Origin: Alphaproteobacteria bacterium
Lineage (GTDB): Bacteria > Pseudomonadota > Alphaproteobacteria > SP197
Assembly (NCBI GenBank): GCA_022822575.1
Contig: JAJEBJ010000406.1
Location: 1 to 21,157, forward strand
Direction of reading: 5' to 3'
Length of the DNA: 21,157 bases
In this document: positions 6,472 to 15,206 of the stretch, piece after piece
Position numbering within the stretch: the stretch's first letter is position 1
Layout of the letters: every line of letters begins with the position of its first letter
The notes under the pieces: generated by a model
Told to the model about the DNA's origin: nothing
What the model saw: only the letters and a program-made list of their open reading frames with translations
The model's database searches: none
Position numbers and translations under genes: made by a program

Positions 6472-7892
6472 CGCTCCACCGGCTTGCAAGCGAACGGTTT
6501 CGCGAAGGCGCCGACGAGGCGCTCGCGGATGATCAGCTGCAGGCCAATCTCGCCAAGCTCAGGGGCAACTTCCTGGCGCGGCGGGCCCGGGCCCGGGACT
6601 CGCTTCCGGAGTTCGACGCCCTTGTCGACGAGGCGGTCGGCATCAAGAACCACGTCCTCGATCACCTCGATACCTATCTCGTCGCCTTCGAGGAGGCCGT
6701 CAAGGCTTCAGGGGGCCGTGTCCACTGGGCACGTGACGACGCCGAGGCACGCCGGATCGTGCTGAAGATCTGTCGGGACGCCGGGGCATCGACCGTCACC
6801 AAGGGCAAGACCATGGTGAGCGAGGAAATCGGTCTCAACGCCTGGCTCGAACAGGCCGGCATCGAGGCGGTGGAGACCGATCTCGGCGAATACATCGTGC
6901 AGCTCGCCGGCGAGGCTCCCAGCCACATCATCGCACCCGCCATTCACAAGAACCGGCGCCAGATCAGCGCCCTCTTCAACCACCATCACGAGGGCCTCCC
7001 CGACCGCGAAGCCGACGACCTCGACGGCCTTCTCGCCGATGCGAGGCAGATGCTGCGCGGCCGCTTCCTGGCGGCCGACGTCGGAATCACCGGCGCCAAC
7101 TTCCTGATCGCCGAAACCGGCCAGACGGTGATCGTGACCAACGAGGGCAACGGAGACCTCACCCAGCTTCTCTCAGGCGTCCATGTGGTGCTGGCCGGAA
7201 TCGAGAAGATCGTCCCCACCCTCGAGGACGCTTCCACCCTGTTGCGCCTGCTTGCCCGTTCGGCGACCGGCCAGGACATGACGTCCTACACGACCTTCTC
7301 CGCCGGACCCCGGCGCCACGAGGATCATGACGGTCCCAAGGCCTTTCATGTCGTCCTGGTCGACAACGGGCGCACGGGTCTCCTTGGCGGGCCGAACCGC
7401 GATCTCCTGCGCTGCATCCGCTGCGGGTGCTGTCTCAATGCCTGCCCGGTCTATGCCAAGGTTGGCGGGCATGCCTACGGCTCTCCCTACTCCGGTCCGA
7501 TCGGCGCGGCGCTGACACCGTCCCTCGCCGGACTCGCGCGGACCTCGCACCTCCCCAACGCCTCGTCGTTGTGCGGACGCTGCGAGGAAGTCTGCCCGAT
7601 GAGGATCCCCGTGCCCGGTATCCTGCGCCGCCTGCGCGACGAGGAGGCGCAGCGCGGCGCATCACCGCCGGTCATGCGCACCGGACTTCAGCTGTGGTCC
7701 GCGATCGCCTCCCGGCCATGGCTCTATCGCCCGCTCACGTCGCTGACGACACGCATCCTCGCCGCCATGGGACGCCGCCGGGGACACCTGCCGCATCTGC
7801 CCTTCACGCGGGCGTGGACACGCACGAGAGACCTTGCGAGCCCGGCCGGCGCCACCTTCCAGAGCCGGTGGGAAGCAGGAAAACGTCCATGA
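6468..7892 (+). CDS. lutB: LutB/LldF, lactate oxidation 4Fe-4S subunit
   Basis: The 474-residue protein matches the usual LutB length (about 475). The N-terminal two-thirds is the LUD domain, with GITGANFLIAETG and TNEGNGDL. The C-terminal third holds two ferredoxin-type motifs: C316-x2-C319-x2-C322-x3-C326-P in RCIRCGCCLNACP, and C369-x2-C372-x3-C376-P in LCGRCEEVCP. These carry the electron-transfer clusters of the LutABC complex at the cytoplasmic face of the membrane. The start is GTG 6468, overlapping the lutA stop, and the stop overlaps lutC (ATGA). Nothing looks broken; all cluster ligands seem present. Confidence 0.93.
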   Translation: MTLHRLASERFREGADEALADDQLQANLAKLRGNFLARRARARDSLPEFDALVDEAVGIKNHVLDHLDTYLVAFEEAVKASGGRVHWARDDAEARRIVLKICRDAGASTVTKGKTMVSEEIGLNAWLEQAGIEAVETDLGEYIVQLAGEAPSHIIAPAIHKNRRQISALFNHHHEGLPDREADDLDGLLADARQMLRGRFLAADVGITGANFLIAETGQTVIVTNEGNGDLTQLLSGVHVVLAGIEKIVPTLEDASTLLRLLARSATGQDMTSYTTFSAGPRRHEDHDGPKAFHVVLVDNGRTGLLGGPNRDLLRCIRCGCCLNACPVYAKVGGHAYGSPYSGPIGAALTPSLAGLARTSHLPNASSLCGRCEEVCPMRIPVPGILRRLRDEEAQRGASPPVMRTGLQLWSAIASRPWLYRPLTSLTTRILAAMGRRRGHLPHLPFTRAWTRTRDLASPAGATFQSRWEAGKRP

Positions 7893-8557
7893 GTGATGCC
7901 CGCCAGTTCATCCTGTCGCGCATCCGCGAGGCGCGCCCGGCCGGCCGGGATGACGATGCAGCGGCACGGCTCAGGGAGCACCGGCGCAACCTGCAGCCCG
8001 GGTGCGCGCTGACGCCAGGTGCCGATCTCGTCGACGTCTTCACCCGCAAGGCCGAGGCCGTGCAGGCGAGCGTGGTACGCGTGACAGGCCTCGCCGACGT
8101 GCCGTCGGAGGTGTCCCGCTACCTGCGTCAGCGCAATCTTCCTGCACACGTCGCCGTCGCTCCCCATGACGATCTCGCGACCATGGACTGGGCAGCGACG
8201 GCGATCACCGCCGAACGGCGCAAACCCGTCGACAGCGATCACTGCGGGGTCAACCGGGCCTTCTGCGCGGTCGCCGAAACAGGCACGCTCATCATGGCCT
8301 CGGGCCCCGACAGCCCTTCCACGATGAACTTTCTCCCCGAAACGCATGTTGCCGTCCTGAAGGAAAGCGATATAGTCGGCGCCGCCGAGGACGTCTGGGA
8401 CCGGCTGAGAGCCTCCGGCCGTGCCTCGGCAGGGTCCCTGCCCCGTACCGTCAACATGATCACCGGCGTCAGCCGTACCGGTGACATCGAACAGACCATC
8501 CAGACCGGCGTGCACGGGCCGCGACACCTTCACATTGTTCTTGTGAAGGAGACGTGA
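7889..8557 (+). CDS. lutC: LutC/LldG, LUD-domain lactate utilisation subunit
   Basis: The 222-residue protein begins MSDARQFILSRIREA and ends with the family's diagnostic stretch TGDIEQTIQTGVHGPRHLHI. The LUD core includes AVAETGTLIMASG. LutC is the third component of the LutABC L-lactate oxidation complex; its precise chemistry is not settled. The ATG overlaps the lutB stop by 4 nt and an AGGA lies about 9 nt upstream. The following Rieske gene starts 22 nt downstream with its own GGAGG, so this is one of the few junctions in the train that does not overlap. Confidence 0.92.
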   Translation: MSDARQFILSRIREARPAGRDDDAAARLREHRRNLQPGCALTPGADLVDVFTRKAEAVQASVVRVTGLADVPSEVSRYLRQRNLPAHVAVAPHDDLATMDWAATAITAERRKPVDSDHCGVNRAFCAVAETGTLIMASGPDSPSTMNFLPETHVAVLKESDIVGAAEDVWDRLRASGRASAGSLPRTVNMITGVSRTGDIEQTIQTGVHGPRHLHIVLVKET

Positions 8558-8579
8558 CAGCCGTCGGAGGCGCGCCTTC

Positions 8580-9689
8580 ATGTCCGGATTCGACACTCTC
8601 CTGGCGTCTGTCACCAGCACCGCTGCACGGCCTTTTTCGGATGCCGTGACCTTGCCCCGCGGGGCCTACGTCGATCCGGACTTCGCTGCCCTCGAGACCC
8701 GACGGCTGTTCCTCGGAGACTGGGTCTGCGTCGGCCGCCTGGACGAGATTCCGGAGCCCGGCGACTACATCACCCACCGTATCGTCGACACCCCCGTGGC
8801 CGTGATTCACCAGCGGGACGGCTCCCTTGCCGCCCTGGTCACCATCTGCCGCCACCGCGGCGCCGGACTTCTCGAGGGGTGCGGTCACGCCGACCGGATC
8901 GTCTGCCCCTACCACGCCTGGACCTACGATCTCACGGGGGCCCTGCTTGGAGCGCCGTTCAGTGGAGACAGGGTCGATCTTTCGTCCATTTCGCTGCCGC
9001 GAGCGCGGACCGACATCTGGGAGGGGTGGATCTACGTCACGCTCGATGATGACGTGGCGCCGCTGTCGTCGAGGCTCGGCAGCCTGTCGTCGCGGATCGC
9101 CCCATGGTATCCGGCTGACCACGTCATGGTGTGGCGCGCCAACGAGGTCTGGGCCTGCAACTGGAAGACGCTCGCCGAGAACTTCACGGAGAGCTACCAC
9201 CTCTTCTCCAGTCACCGGGAAACCCTGCAACCCTACACCCCGACCCAGGGCGTGCACTGCGAGCCGGGAGAAGCGGACTGGAACATCCACTGGATGGACA
9301 CCACCCGACCGGCGGCGAAGACCCGGCCTGATGCCAGCGCCGAGGCCCGCCGGCGCTTTCCCCTCATGCACATTTATCCTTCTCACGTGGTCTCCACCAG
9401 CCTGGAGCGCGGCTTCTGGATGTCATTGCAGCCCGAGGGCGTCGATCGCGTCAGGGTGCTGTGGGGCGTGACCGCGGCACGATCCATGGTCCCGGCGGAT
9501 GACGCCGGATATGCCGCCTTCCGGGATGACATCAAAAGGACATTCGACGCCGTGAATCTCGAGGACAGGAGAATCGTCGAATCGATCGCCCGCAACCTCA
9601 GGAGCGATCACTACAGGCCGGGACCCCTGTGCCCCAAGGAGAGGACCCTGTGGGAGTTCTGGCGCTATCTCGCCAGGAGGCTGGCATGA
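8580..9689 (+). CDS. Rieske non-heme iron oxygenase, alpha subunit
   Basis: This 369-residue protein has an N-terminal Rieske [2Fe-2S] site, C90-x-H92 and C109-x2-H112 (TICRHRGAG and VCPYHAW), and a C-terminal mononuclear iron site: N201, E204, H207 and H212 in NFTESYHLFSSH, with D329 in NLEDRRIVE as the likely third ligand. The residue bridging the two metal centres is Glu204 rather than the Asp of classical aromatic dioxygenases; Glu here is seen in enzymes acting on quaternary amines such as carnitine (CntA) and glycine betaine (GbcA). The substrate therefore could be a methylated amine, but this is inference. No reductase or ferredoxin partner is encoded nearby. GGAGG (8566-8570) precedes the ATG by 9 nt. 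The stop overlaps smr. Confidence 0.9.
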   Translation: MSGFDTLLASVTSTAARPFSDAVTLPRGAYVDPDFAALETRRLFLGDWVCVGRLDEIPEPGDYITHRIVDTPVAVIHQRDGSLAALVTICRHRGAGLLEGCGHADRIVCPYHAWTYDLTGALLGAPFSGDRVDLSSISLPRARTDIWEGWIYVTLDDDVAPLSSRLGSLSSRIAPWYPADHVMVWRANEVWACNWKTLAENFTESYHLFSSHRETLQPYTPTQGVHCEPGEADWNIHWMDTTRPAAKTRPDASAEARRRFPLMHIYPSHVVSTSLERGFWMSLQPEGVDRVRVLWGVTAARSMVPADDAGYAAFRDDIKRTFDAVNLEDRRIVESIARNLRSDHYRPGPLCPKERTLWEFWRYLARRLA

Positions 9690-10210
9690 ACCGCGATGAT
9701 GACAACGCCCTATGGAGCCGGGTGACGCGTTCGGTGACACCGATGAAGGACCGGTCGCCGGTCGCCGATCCGCCGGCGGAACCGCCCCGGCCGGCCGTCA
9801 CCACCCGCCACTGGCAACCGACAAGGAGCACACCCCGCAAGGCGGTTGCGAGGCCGCTTGCTCCCGGTGTCGTAGACGGGCTCGACCGCCGCCAGGCGGA
9901 TCGGTTCAGGCGCGGCCAGCTCACCATCGAGAATCACCTCGATCTCCATGGATTCACCCAACGCGAGGCCCATGCCGAACTTCAGGCCTTTCTCGCCCGC
10001 TCCCAGGAACAGGGCCACCGGGTCGTCCTCCTGATCACCGGCAAGGGACAAAGGGGTCCGCTCGAGGAGCGCACCGGCGTTCTCCGCCGCCTGGTGCCCG
10101 AATGGCTGAACGAACCCTCCATGCGCCGCCGCATCGTCGCCCTCGCCCCGGCCAGACCGCAGCACGGGGGCGACGGCGCCTACTATCTCTACCTGAAGAA
10201 ACTGCGTTGA
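9686..10210 (+). CDS. Smr/MutS2-type domain protein
   Basis: The 174-residue protein has a proline- and arginine-rich, probably disordered N-terminal half and a C-terminal Smr domain (about residues 80-174) with LDLHGFTQREA (85-95), LLITGKGQRG (115-124) and a final ALAPARPQHGGDGAYYLYLK. Smr domains are nucleases or nucleic-acid binders; stand-alone bacterial versions (as in E. coli SmrA/SmrB) include endonucleases acting on DNA or on mRNA at stalled ribosomes. The LDLHG motif, needed for cleavage in SmrB, is intact. The ATG overlaps the Rieske stop. In many alphaproteobacteria this gene follows mltA directly; here four genes intervene. Confidence 0.9.
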   Translation: MNRDDDNALWSRVTRSVTPMKDRSPVADPPAEPPRPAVTTRHWQPTRSTPRKAVARPLAPGVVDGLDRRQADRFRRGQLTIENHLDLHGFTQREAHAELQAFLARSQEQGHRVVLLITGKGQRGPLEERTGVLRRLVPEWLNEPSMRRRIVALAPARPQHGGDGAYYLYLKKLR

Positions 10211-10226
10211 CAGGCAACGTGGCGCC

Positions 10227-12164
10227 TTGATTGCTGAAACCGGTCACTTTGCACTGATCCTGGCGCTCCTCCTTGCCCTCCTTCAGGGGACGCTGCCGCT
10301 TGCCGGTGCGGCCCGCGGCCATGAGGCGTGGATGAGGCTGGCGACCGGCACCGCGCTCGCCCAGGCGGCCATGACGATGATCGCCTTCGCCGCCCTCACC
10401 CTTGCCTACATCCACTCGGATTTCTCTCTCGCCAACGTCTTCGAGAACTCCCATTCCCTCAAGCCGATGCTCTACAAGGTGACCGGCGTGTGGGGCAATC
10501 ACGAGGGATCCCTCGTGCTGTGGGTCCTGATGCTCGCCATCTTTTCTCTCGCGGTCGCCCTTCGCGGCGGCGGCCTGCCGCTGGATACGAAGGCAAGGGT
10601 TCTCGGCGTTCTCGGCCTCATCGCCGCCGGCTTCCTCGCGTTTTCCCTCCTCACCTCCAATCCCTTCGAGCGCCTCGACCCGCCGCCCGTGGACGGGCGC
10701 GACCTCAACCCCATCCTTCAGGACCCCGGCCTCGCGTTCCATCCGCCGTTTCTCTATCTCGGCTATGTCGGCCTTTCGGTGACCTTCGCCTTCGCCGTGG
10801 CGGCCCTCATGGAGGGCAGGGTCGACCGGCGCTGGGCCCAGTGGGTGCGCCCCTTCACGCTCGCTTCATGGACCTTTCTCACCATGGGAATCGCGCTGGG
10901 AAGCTGGTGGGCCTACTACGAACTCGGATGGGGCGGATGGTGGTTCTGGGATCCGGTGGAGAATGCCTCCTTCATGCCGTGGCTGGCAGCCACCGCCCTT
11001 CTCCATTCCACGATCGTGACCGGCAAGCGCGAGGCCCTGAAGAGCTGGACCATCCTGCTGGCGATCCTCGCATTCTCGCTCAGCCTGCTCGGCACGTTCC
11101 TGGTGCGCTCCGGCGTCCTCACCTCCGTCCATGCCTTCGCGGTCGATCCGGCTCGCGGCGTCTTCATTCTCGCCATCCTGACGGCCGCCATCGGCGGCGC
11201 CCTTGCGCTCTATGCCATGCGGGCGCCGTCGCTGCGGCCGGGTGGCCTCTTCGCTCCGGTGAGCCGCGAGGGGGCGTTGGTCCTCAACAATCTCTTCCTC
11301 GCCGCAGGCTGCTTCACGGTGCTCACCGGGACCCTCTATCCCCTTCTCCTCGATGTCCTCGGCGGCGCCACCGTGTCCGTCGGACCGCCTTACTACGAGA
11401 TCGTTTTCGTCCCCCTCATGGTTCCGCTCCTCATCCTCGTTGCCCTCGGCATGATGGCGCCCTGGAAACGAGCCGATCTTGCCGGCGTGCTGTCGCGCCT
11501 CAAGCTGCTGGTGCTGGTCTCGGTCGCGACCCTGGGCGTCGTGTGGTGGTGGACACTCGAGACATCGCCTCTCCCGGCCTTCGGCATCGCGCTTTCGGTC
11601 TGGATCGCCGGGTCGGTGATCCTCGAATACGGGGAGAGAATCAGGATCTTCAGATGTCCCCTGCGGCAGAGCTGGAAGCGGGCACGGCAACTGCCGGTGG
11701 CATCCCACGCGATGAATCTCGCCCACCTCGGTCTGGCTGTGTTTGTCGCCGGCGTGACAGCGTCGTCGGCCTGGCAGACCGAGATCATCCGCACCATGTC
11801 GGCAGGAGATCGGCAGGAGATCGCCGGGTACACGCTCGTCTTCGAGGGGGCGGAGATGGTTGCGGGACCCAACTACGATGCCGAGCGCGGGACATTCCTG
11901 GTGACGGCAGACGGCCGCCACATCACCCGCCTCGAACCGGAACGGCGCGCCTACCTCGTCCAGGCGACGCAGACGACGGAAGCCGCCATTCACACCACGC
12001 TTCTGGCCGATCTCTACGTCGTCATCGGCGACGCCGTCGGTGACGGGGCCCATGTCGTGCGCCTCTACCACAACCCCCTGGTCCCGTGGATCTGGGGCGG
12101 CGCCCTGCTGATGGCGGCAGGAGGTGCCATCGGTCTCGTCCGCCGGAGAGGGGCGCCGCCATGA
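10227..12164 (+). CDS. ccmF: cytochrome c maturation protein CcmF
   Basis: This 645-residue polytopic membrane protein is the haem-lyase core of System I. It has about 14-15 membrane helices, the tryptophan-rich WWD signature GGWWFWDPVENASFMPW near residue 240, and a periplasmic C-terminal domain before the last helix. CcmF receives haem from CcmE and, with CcmH/CcmI, attaches it to CxxCH motifs of apocytochromes in the periplasm. I used the TTG at 10227 because it gives the expected MIAETGHFALILALLL N-terminus; no ATG fits. It lies 16 nt after smr with only a weak ribosome site. The stop overlaps ccmH (ATGA). CcmE would usually be just upstream but is not here. Confidence 0.95.
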   Translation: MIAETGHFALILALLLALLQGTLPLAGAARGHEAWMRLATGTALAQAAMTMIAFAALTLAYIHSDFSLANVFENSHSLKPMLYKVTGVWGNHEGSLVLWVLMLAIFSLAVALRGGGLPLDTKARVLGVLGLIAAGFLAFSLLTSNPFERLDPPPVDGRDLNPILQDPGLAFHPPFLYLGYVGLSVTFAFAVAALMEGRVDRRWAQWVRPFTLASWTFLTMGIALGSWWAYYELGWGGWWFWDPVENASFMPWLAATALLHSTIVTGKREALKSWTILLAILAFSLSLLGTFLVRSGVLTSVHAFAVDPARGVFILAILTAAIGGALALYAMRAPSLRPGGLFAPVSREGALVLNNLFLAAGCFTVLTGTLYPLLLDVLGGATVSVGPPYYEIVFVPLMVPLLILVALGMMAPWKRADLAGVLSRLKLLVLVSVATLGVVWWWTLETSPLPAFGIALSVWIAGSVILEYGERIRIFRCPLRQSWKRARQLPVASHAMNLAHLGLAVFVAGVTASSAWQTEIIRTMSAGDRQEIAGYTLVFEGAEMVAGPNYDAERGTFLVTADGRHITRLEPERRAYLVQATQTTEAAIHTTLLADLYVVIGDAVGDGAHVVRLYHNPLVPWIWGGALLMAAGGAIGLVRRRGAPP

Positions 12165-12625
12165 CCGGCCGTCCGCGACGCCGCGATTGGGGGAGTGGCT
12201 GGCGTGCCTTGCTGCGACTCCTCCTCCTTCCCGCTCTCATCATCCTCGCTGCGCCGGAACCTCTCCATGCCGTGGAGCCCGACGAGATCCTCGCCGATCC
12301 GGCCATGGAGGCGCGCGCCCGCGATCTGGGGCGCGAACTGCGTTGCCTGGTTTGCCAGAATCAGTCGATCGAGGATTCCGATGCGCCTCTGGCGCGCGAC
12401 CTGAGGGTGATCCTGCGCCAGCGTATCGAGGCCGGAGACAGCGACGAGGCGGCCGTCGCCTGGATTGTCGAGCGCTACGGCGACTACGTCCTTCTCAGGC
12501 CACCGTTGCGCACTGACACGGTGTTGCTCTGGGGAGCGCCTCTGGTGGCGCTCGTTGGCGGCGCCCTGGTGGTCTTCTTCGCCCTGCGCCGTAACCGGGG
12601 CTCCGGAACCGGGAATGCGCCATGA
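12161..12625 (+). CDS. ccmH: cytochrome c maturation thioredoxin-like protein CcmH
   Basis: The 154-residue protein has an N-terminal signal/anchor (about residues 16-33), a periplasmic helical domain with the redox motif RCLVCQNQS (C62, C65), and a C-terminal transmembrane helix (about 125-146) ending in RRNRG. It keeps apocytochrome haem-binding cysteines reduced and hands the substrate to CcmF. It is the short, single-domain form; the TPR part is the separate ccmI. The start overlaps the ccmF stop and the stop overlaps the ccmI start, both ATGA. CcmG (DsbE), which commonly sits between ccmF and ccmH, is absent at this junction. Confidence 0.95.
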   Translation: MTGRPRRRDWGSGWRALLRLLLLPALIILAAPEPLHAVEPDEILADPAMEARARDLGRELRCLVCQNQSIEDSDAPLARDLRVILRQRIEAGDSDEAAVAWIVERYGDYVLLRPPLRTDTVLLWGAPLVALVGGALVVFFALRRNRGSGTGNAP

Positions 12626-13716
12626 TCCATCTGGCGCTCGCCAACGTCATCGCGGTAGCCCTTGTCCTGATGGCGCTGCCCCTTCTCTCGCCGGGTGGCG
12701 CCCCGCGACGCCGTGGCCTGATCGTCGCGACCTCCTTTGCCGTTATCGCCGGAGCGATCGCCATCTATGCGGCAATCGGATCGCCGCATCTCGCCGACCG
12801 GCCCCTTGCCGAACGCGGCGTCGCCACCACCGACCCCGAACTCGCCGGTCTCATGGAGCGCGCCCGCAGCCGCCTGGAGGAGGAACCGACGGACATCGAG
12901 GCCTGGATCTGGATCGCCAATGCCCAGGGTCTTTCCCGGCGCTATGACGAGGCGGCACTCGCCATGGCCGAGGCAGCCGCGCTCGATCCGGGCAATGCCG
13001 AACACCTCGCCCGGCAGGGTGAATTCATCGTGCTCGCCCACGACGGACTGGTGACCCCTGCAGCACGGCTCCTTTTCGCGCAATCCCTTGGCATCGACGC
13101 CGACCAGCCGGTGGCGCGCTTCTATGGCGGCGTTGCCCTGGCGCAGGCCGGCGACACGGCGCGCGCGCTGGTGGTCTGGCGCGACCTTCTCGCCGATTCA
13201 CCCGTGGACGCGCCATGGATCGGCGAACTGCGCCGTCACATGGCGGACGCCGGGGAGATGGCAGGTGATTCCGTCGACGGCACCCAGGAGATGATTACCG
13301 GCATGGTTGAAGGCCTTGCCCGTCGTCTCGAGGACGAGCCGGACGACCTCGAGGGGTGGAAGCGCCTCGCCCACTCCTACACCGTGCTCGAAGACTGGCC
13401 GAAGGCGCGCCAGGCTTACGAGCGGGCCCTCGAACTGGCGCCCGGCGACACCGGTCTCGTGGACGGCTTCGCGGCAGCGGTCGCCGCACCCGTCGACCGC
13501 ACGACCGGTGTCTCCGCCACCGTTCTGGCCGACATGGAACGGGTACTCGAGGTCCGGCCCGACAACCCCCATGCCCTCTACGTCACCGGCCTTGCAGCGG
13601 CGTTGAGCGGCGATGCCGACGGCGCCCGCGAACGCTGGACGCGCCTTCAGGCTCTCTTCGAGCCGTCGACGAGCGAGTACGCGAGCGTCGGGATGCTCCT
13701 CGAGAGCATCGAGTGA
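12622..13716 (+). CDS. ccmI: cytochrome c maturation chaperone CcmI (CycH)
   Basis: The 364-residue protein has two N-terminal transmembrane helices (about 3-23 and 33-53) and a periplasmic TPR region. Repeats are visible as DIEAWIWIANAQGLSRRYDE, the stretch around residues 150-195, and DLEGWKRLAHSYTVLEDWPK followed by ARQAYERALELAPGD. CcmI binds the C-terminal helix of apocytochromes c and delivers them to the CcmF-CcmH ligase. The ATG overlaps the ccmH stop. It is the last gene of the plus-strand train and ends only 11 nt from the end of the convergent oxidoreductase gene. Confidence 0.92.
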   Translation: MIHLALANVIAVALVLMALPLLSPGGAPRRRGLIVATSFAVIAGAIAIYAAIGSPHLADRPLAERGVATTDPELAGLMERARSRLEEEPTDIEAWIWIANAQGLSRRYDEAALAMAEAAALDPGNAEHLARQGEFIVLAHDGLVTPAARLLFAQSLGIDADQPVARFYGGVALAQAGDTARALVVWRDLLADSPVDAPWIGELRRHMADAGEMAGDSVDGTQEMITGMVEGLARRLEDEPDDLEGWKRLAHSYTVLEDWPKARQAYERALELAPGDTGLVDGFAAAVAAPVDRTTGVSATVLADMERVLEVRPDNPHALYVTGLAAALSGDADGARERWTRLQALFEPSTSEYASVGMLLESIE

Positions 13717-13736
13717 GAGGCCGGCCCCTATCTCTC
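13715..13736. terminator. possible bidirectional hairpin between convergent genes
   Basis: GAGAG (13715-13719) can pair with CTCTC (13732-13736), enclosing the palindrome GGCCGGCC (13719-13726). It overlaps the last codons of both convergent genes. There is no T-tract on either side and the stem is short, so its function as a terminator is uncertain. Confidence 0.25.
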
Positions 13737-15056
13737 GTGCCGGTTGAACCAAACTTCCTTGGCCAGGCGCAGCTTGACGCCAAGACGCGTGAGGAAAGCA
13801 GGAGGAAGCGGCTGGGGACTCCCGAGACTCTCCATGTAGGAGATGAGGTCGTTCTCGCGCCCGCACGCCATGTCGGCAGCGAGCAGCCCGCCGATGGTGC
13901 CCTTGGTGACGCCGACCGCATTCTGGCAGACAGCGGCCCAGACATTGCCGGCGACCTGGCCAAAGCCCGGAGCACCGTTGCGTGACAGGCATATGAACCC
14001 TGTCCAGGTGTGCTCCATCGTCACGTCGCCGAGCATGGGGAACCGGGCCTGGAAAAGGGCATCGTGGTCCCGCCGTGCCGTCATCTGCTCGGCTCTCGTG
14101 ACCCGGAACTCCGGTGCGTAGCGAAAGCCCTGGCGAATCAGGATCCGGTGATCCCGGGTGAACCGCATGGTGATGCCGGCAATGGCGTTGGCCGGCGTGA
14201 TTCCCCAGTCGTCCTCGCCTCCGAGCGCCAGGCGCTCTGCCTCGTTCAGGGGCCGCGTCAGGCTGGCATGGGCGGCGATCGGCACGAGATGGCGCCGGAA
14301 GAACCCGAACTCGCCGGCAAAGCCGTTGGTGGCGAGAATCATGCGCGCCGCCCGCACGTTGCCTCCCGGGGTCGCGAGTTCCACCCCGTTTCGCAAGGTC
14401 ATCGATGTGACGGGCGTGTTCTCGTAGAGGCTGACCCCCTCGGGAAGATGATCGGCCAGACCGCGGGTCAGCGCCGCCGGATTGAAGAGGACGCAGCCTG
14501 GCGTATAGACCGCCGCGTGGAACGCCGACGTTCCCACCTCGCCCGCAAGCGCATCCCGGTCCAGCCAGCGGAAGGGCTCGCCGAGCGCCTCAAGCTCCCG
14601 GGCGAAGGGCTCCAGAATCTCCCTTCTTCCGCGCTCCGAGCGGGCGGTATGGTACTTGCCCCGCCGGCTCCAGTCGCAGGCGATGCCGTGGCCCCGGATG
14701 GCTTCGTCGAGGTGATCGATGGCGGCGCGCGCCAGGGCCATGAAGCGATGGCTGCCCTCGAGTTCAGCCAGCGAATCACCGACGTTGTGGGGGAGGTCGA
14801 TGGCAAAGCCGCTGTTGCGTCCCGAAGCGTTCTCCCCCGCCTCGCCGGCATCGAGCAGGACGATGCGGTCATCGGGCCTGTTTTCAGCGAGGCGCCGCGC
14901 CGCCGCCAGACCGGCCCATCCCGCGCCCACGACCACCCAGTCGGCCACTACATCCCCGGCAAGCGGAGAGCGCGGTGTCCGCGGCCCGAGAATGCGGCTC
15001 CAGCCGTTGGTCGTGTCATTGACCGGCAGAACCCCGATCGTACGTGTGTCCGGCAT
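13728..15056 (-). CDS. FAD-dependent oxidoreductase (DAO family, OrdL/PuuB-like)
   Basis: The 442-residue protein has an FAD-binding Rossmann motif at residues 40-55 (WVVVGAGWAGLAAARRL, GxGxxG at 44-49), an acidic end of the second strand (LLDAGEAGENASGRNSG), and a second cofactor motif near the C-terminus (NAVGVTKGTIGGLLAADMA). This layout is that of the D-amino-acid oxidase superfamily branch with gamma-glutamylputrescine oxidase and related amine oxidases. It probably oxidises an amino acid or amine in the cytoplasm; the substrate cannot be read. GAGAGG lies about 6 nt before the ATG. It is transcribed towards ccmI, and one copy of a 90-bp repeat lies 38 nt upstream of its start, in the likely promoter region. 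Confidence 0.88.
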   Translation of the reverse strand: MPDTRTIGVLPVNDTTNGWSRILGPRTPRSPLAGDVVADWVVVGAGWAGLAAARRLAENRPDDRIVLLDAGEAGENASGRNSGFAIDLPHNVGDSLAELEGSHRFMALARAAIDHLDEAIRGHGIACDWSRRGKYHTARSERGRREILEPFARELEALGEPFRWLDRDALAGEVGTSAFHAAVYTPGCVLFNPAALTRGLADHLPEGVSLYENTPVTSMTLRNGVELATPGGNVRAARMILATNGFAGEFGFFRRHLVPIAAHASLTRPLNEAERLALGGEDDWGITPANAIAGITMRFTRDHRILIRQGFRYAPEFRVTRAEQMTARRDHDALFQARFPMLGDVTMEHTWTGFICLSRNGAPGFGQVAGNVWAAVCQNAVGVTKGTIGGLLAADMACGRENDLISYMESLGSPQPLPPAFLTRLGVKLRLAKEVWFNRHER

Positions 15057-15093
15057 CGTCCGGCCTCTCTCCCGTCAGCCCTGAGGTCTTCGG

Positions 15094-15183
15094 TGACCCT
15101 GCAGAGGCGCGGTCCAACCTAGCATGGCGCCTTTCATCCGACGATGTGCAGCACCGCTCAACAAGGGCGGTTGTCACCGAGAC
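15094..15183. repeat. 90-bp imperfect direct repeat, copy 1
   Basis: This copy aligns without gaps to 15560-15649, with 16 mismatches by eye (about 82% identity). Both begin TGACCCTGCAGAGGCGCG and both end CACCG, a purine, then GAC. The copies are 466 bp apart and flank the AAA+ ATPase remnant. Copy 1 contains a small inverted repeat ACCGC...GCGGT that copy 2 has lost. Similarity stops abruptly at the right end; on the left it fades. Confidence 0.8.
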
Positions 15184-15206
15184 CCCCGACCGGACAACCC
15201 GTGTGC

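Noticed and set aside
10866..12071. Long open frame antisense to ccmF
   Set aside because: Highly charged low-complexity product with no motif, fully covered by a certain gene on the other strand.
14010..15122. Long plus-strand open frame antisense to the FAD oxidoreductase
   Set aside because: No motif and no ribosome site; the minus-strand product has clear FAD-binding motifs.
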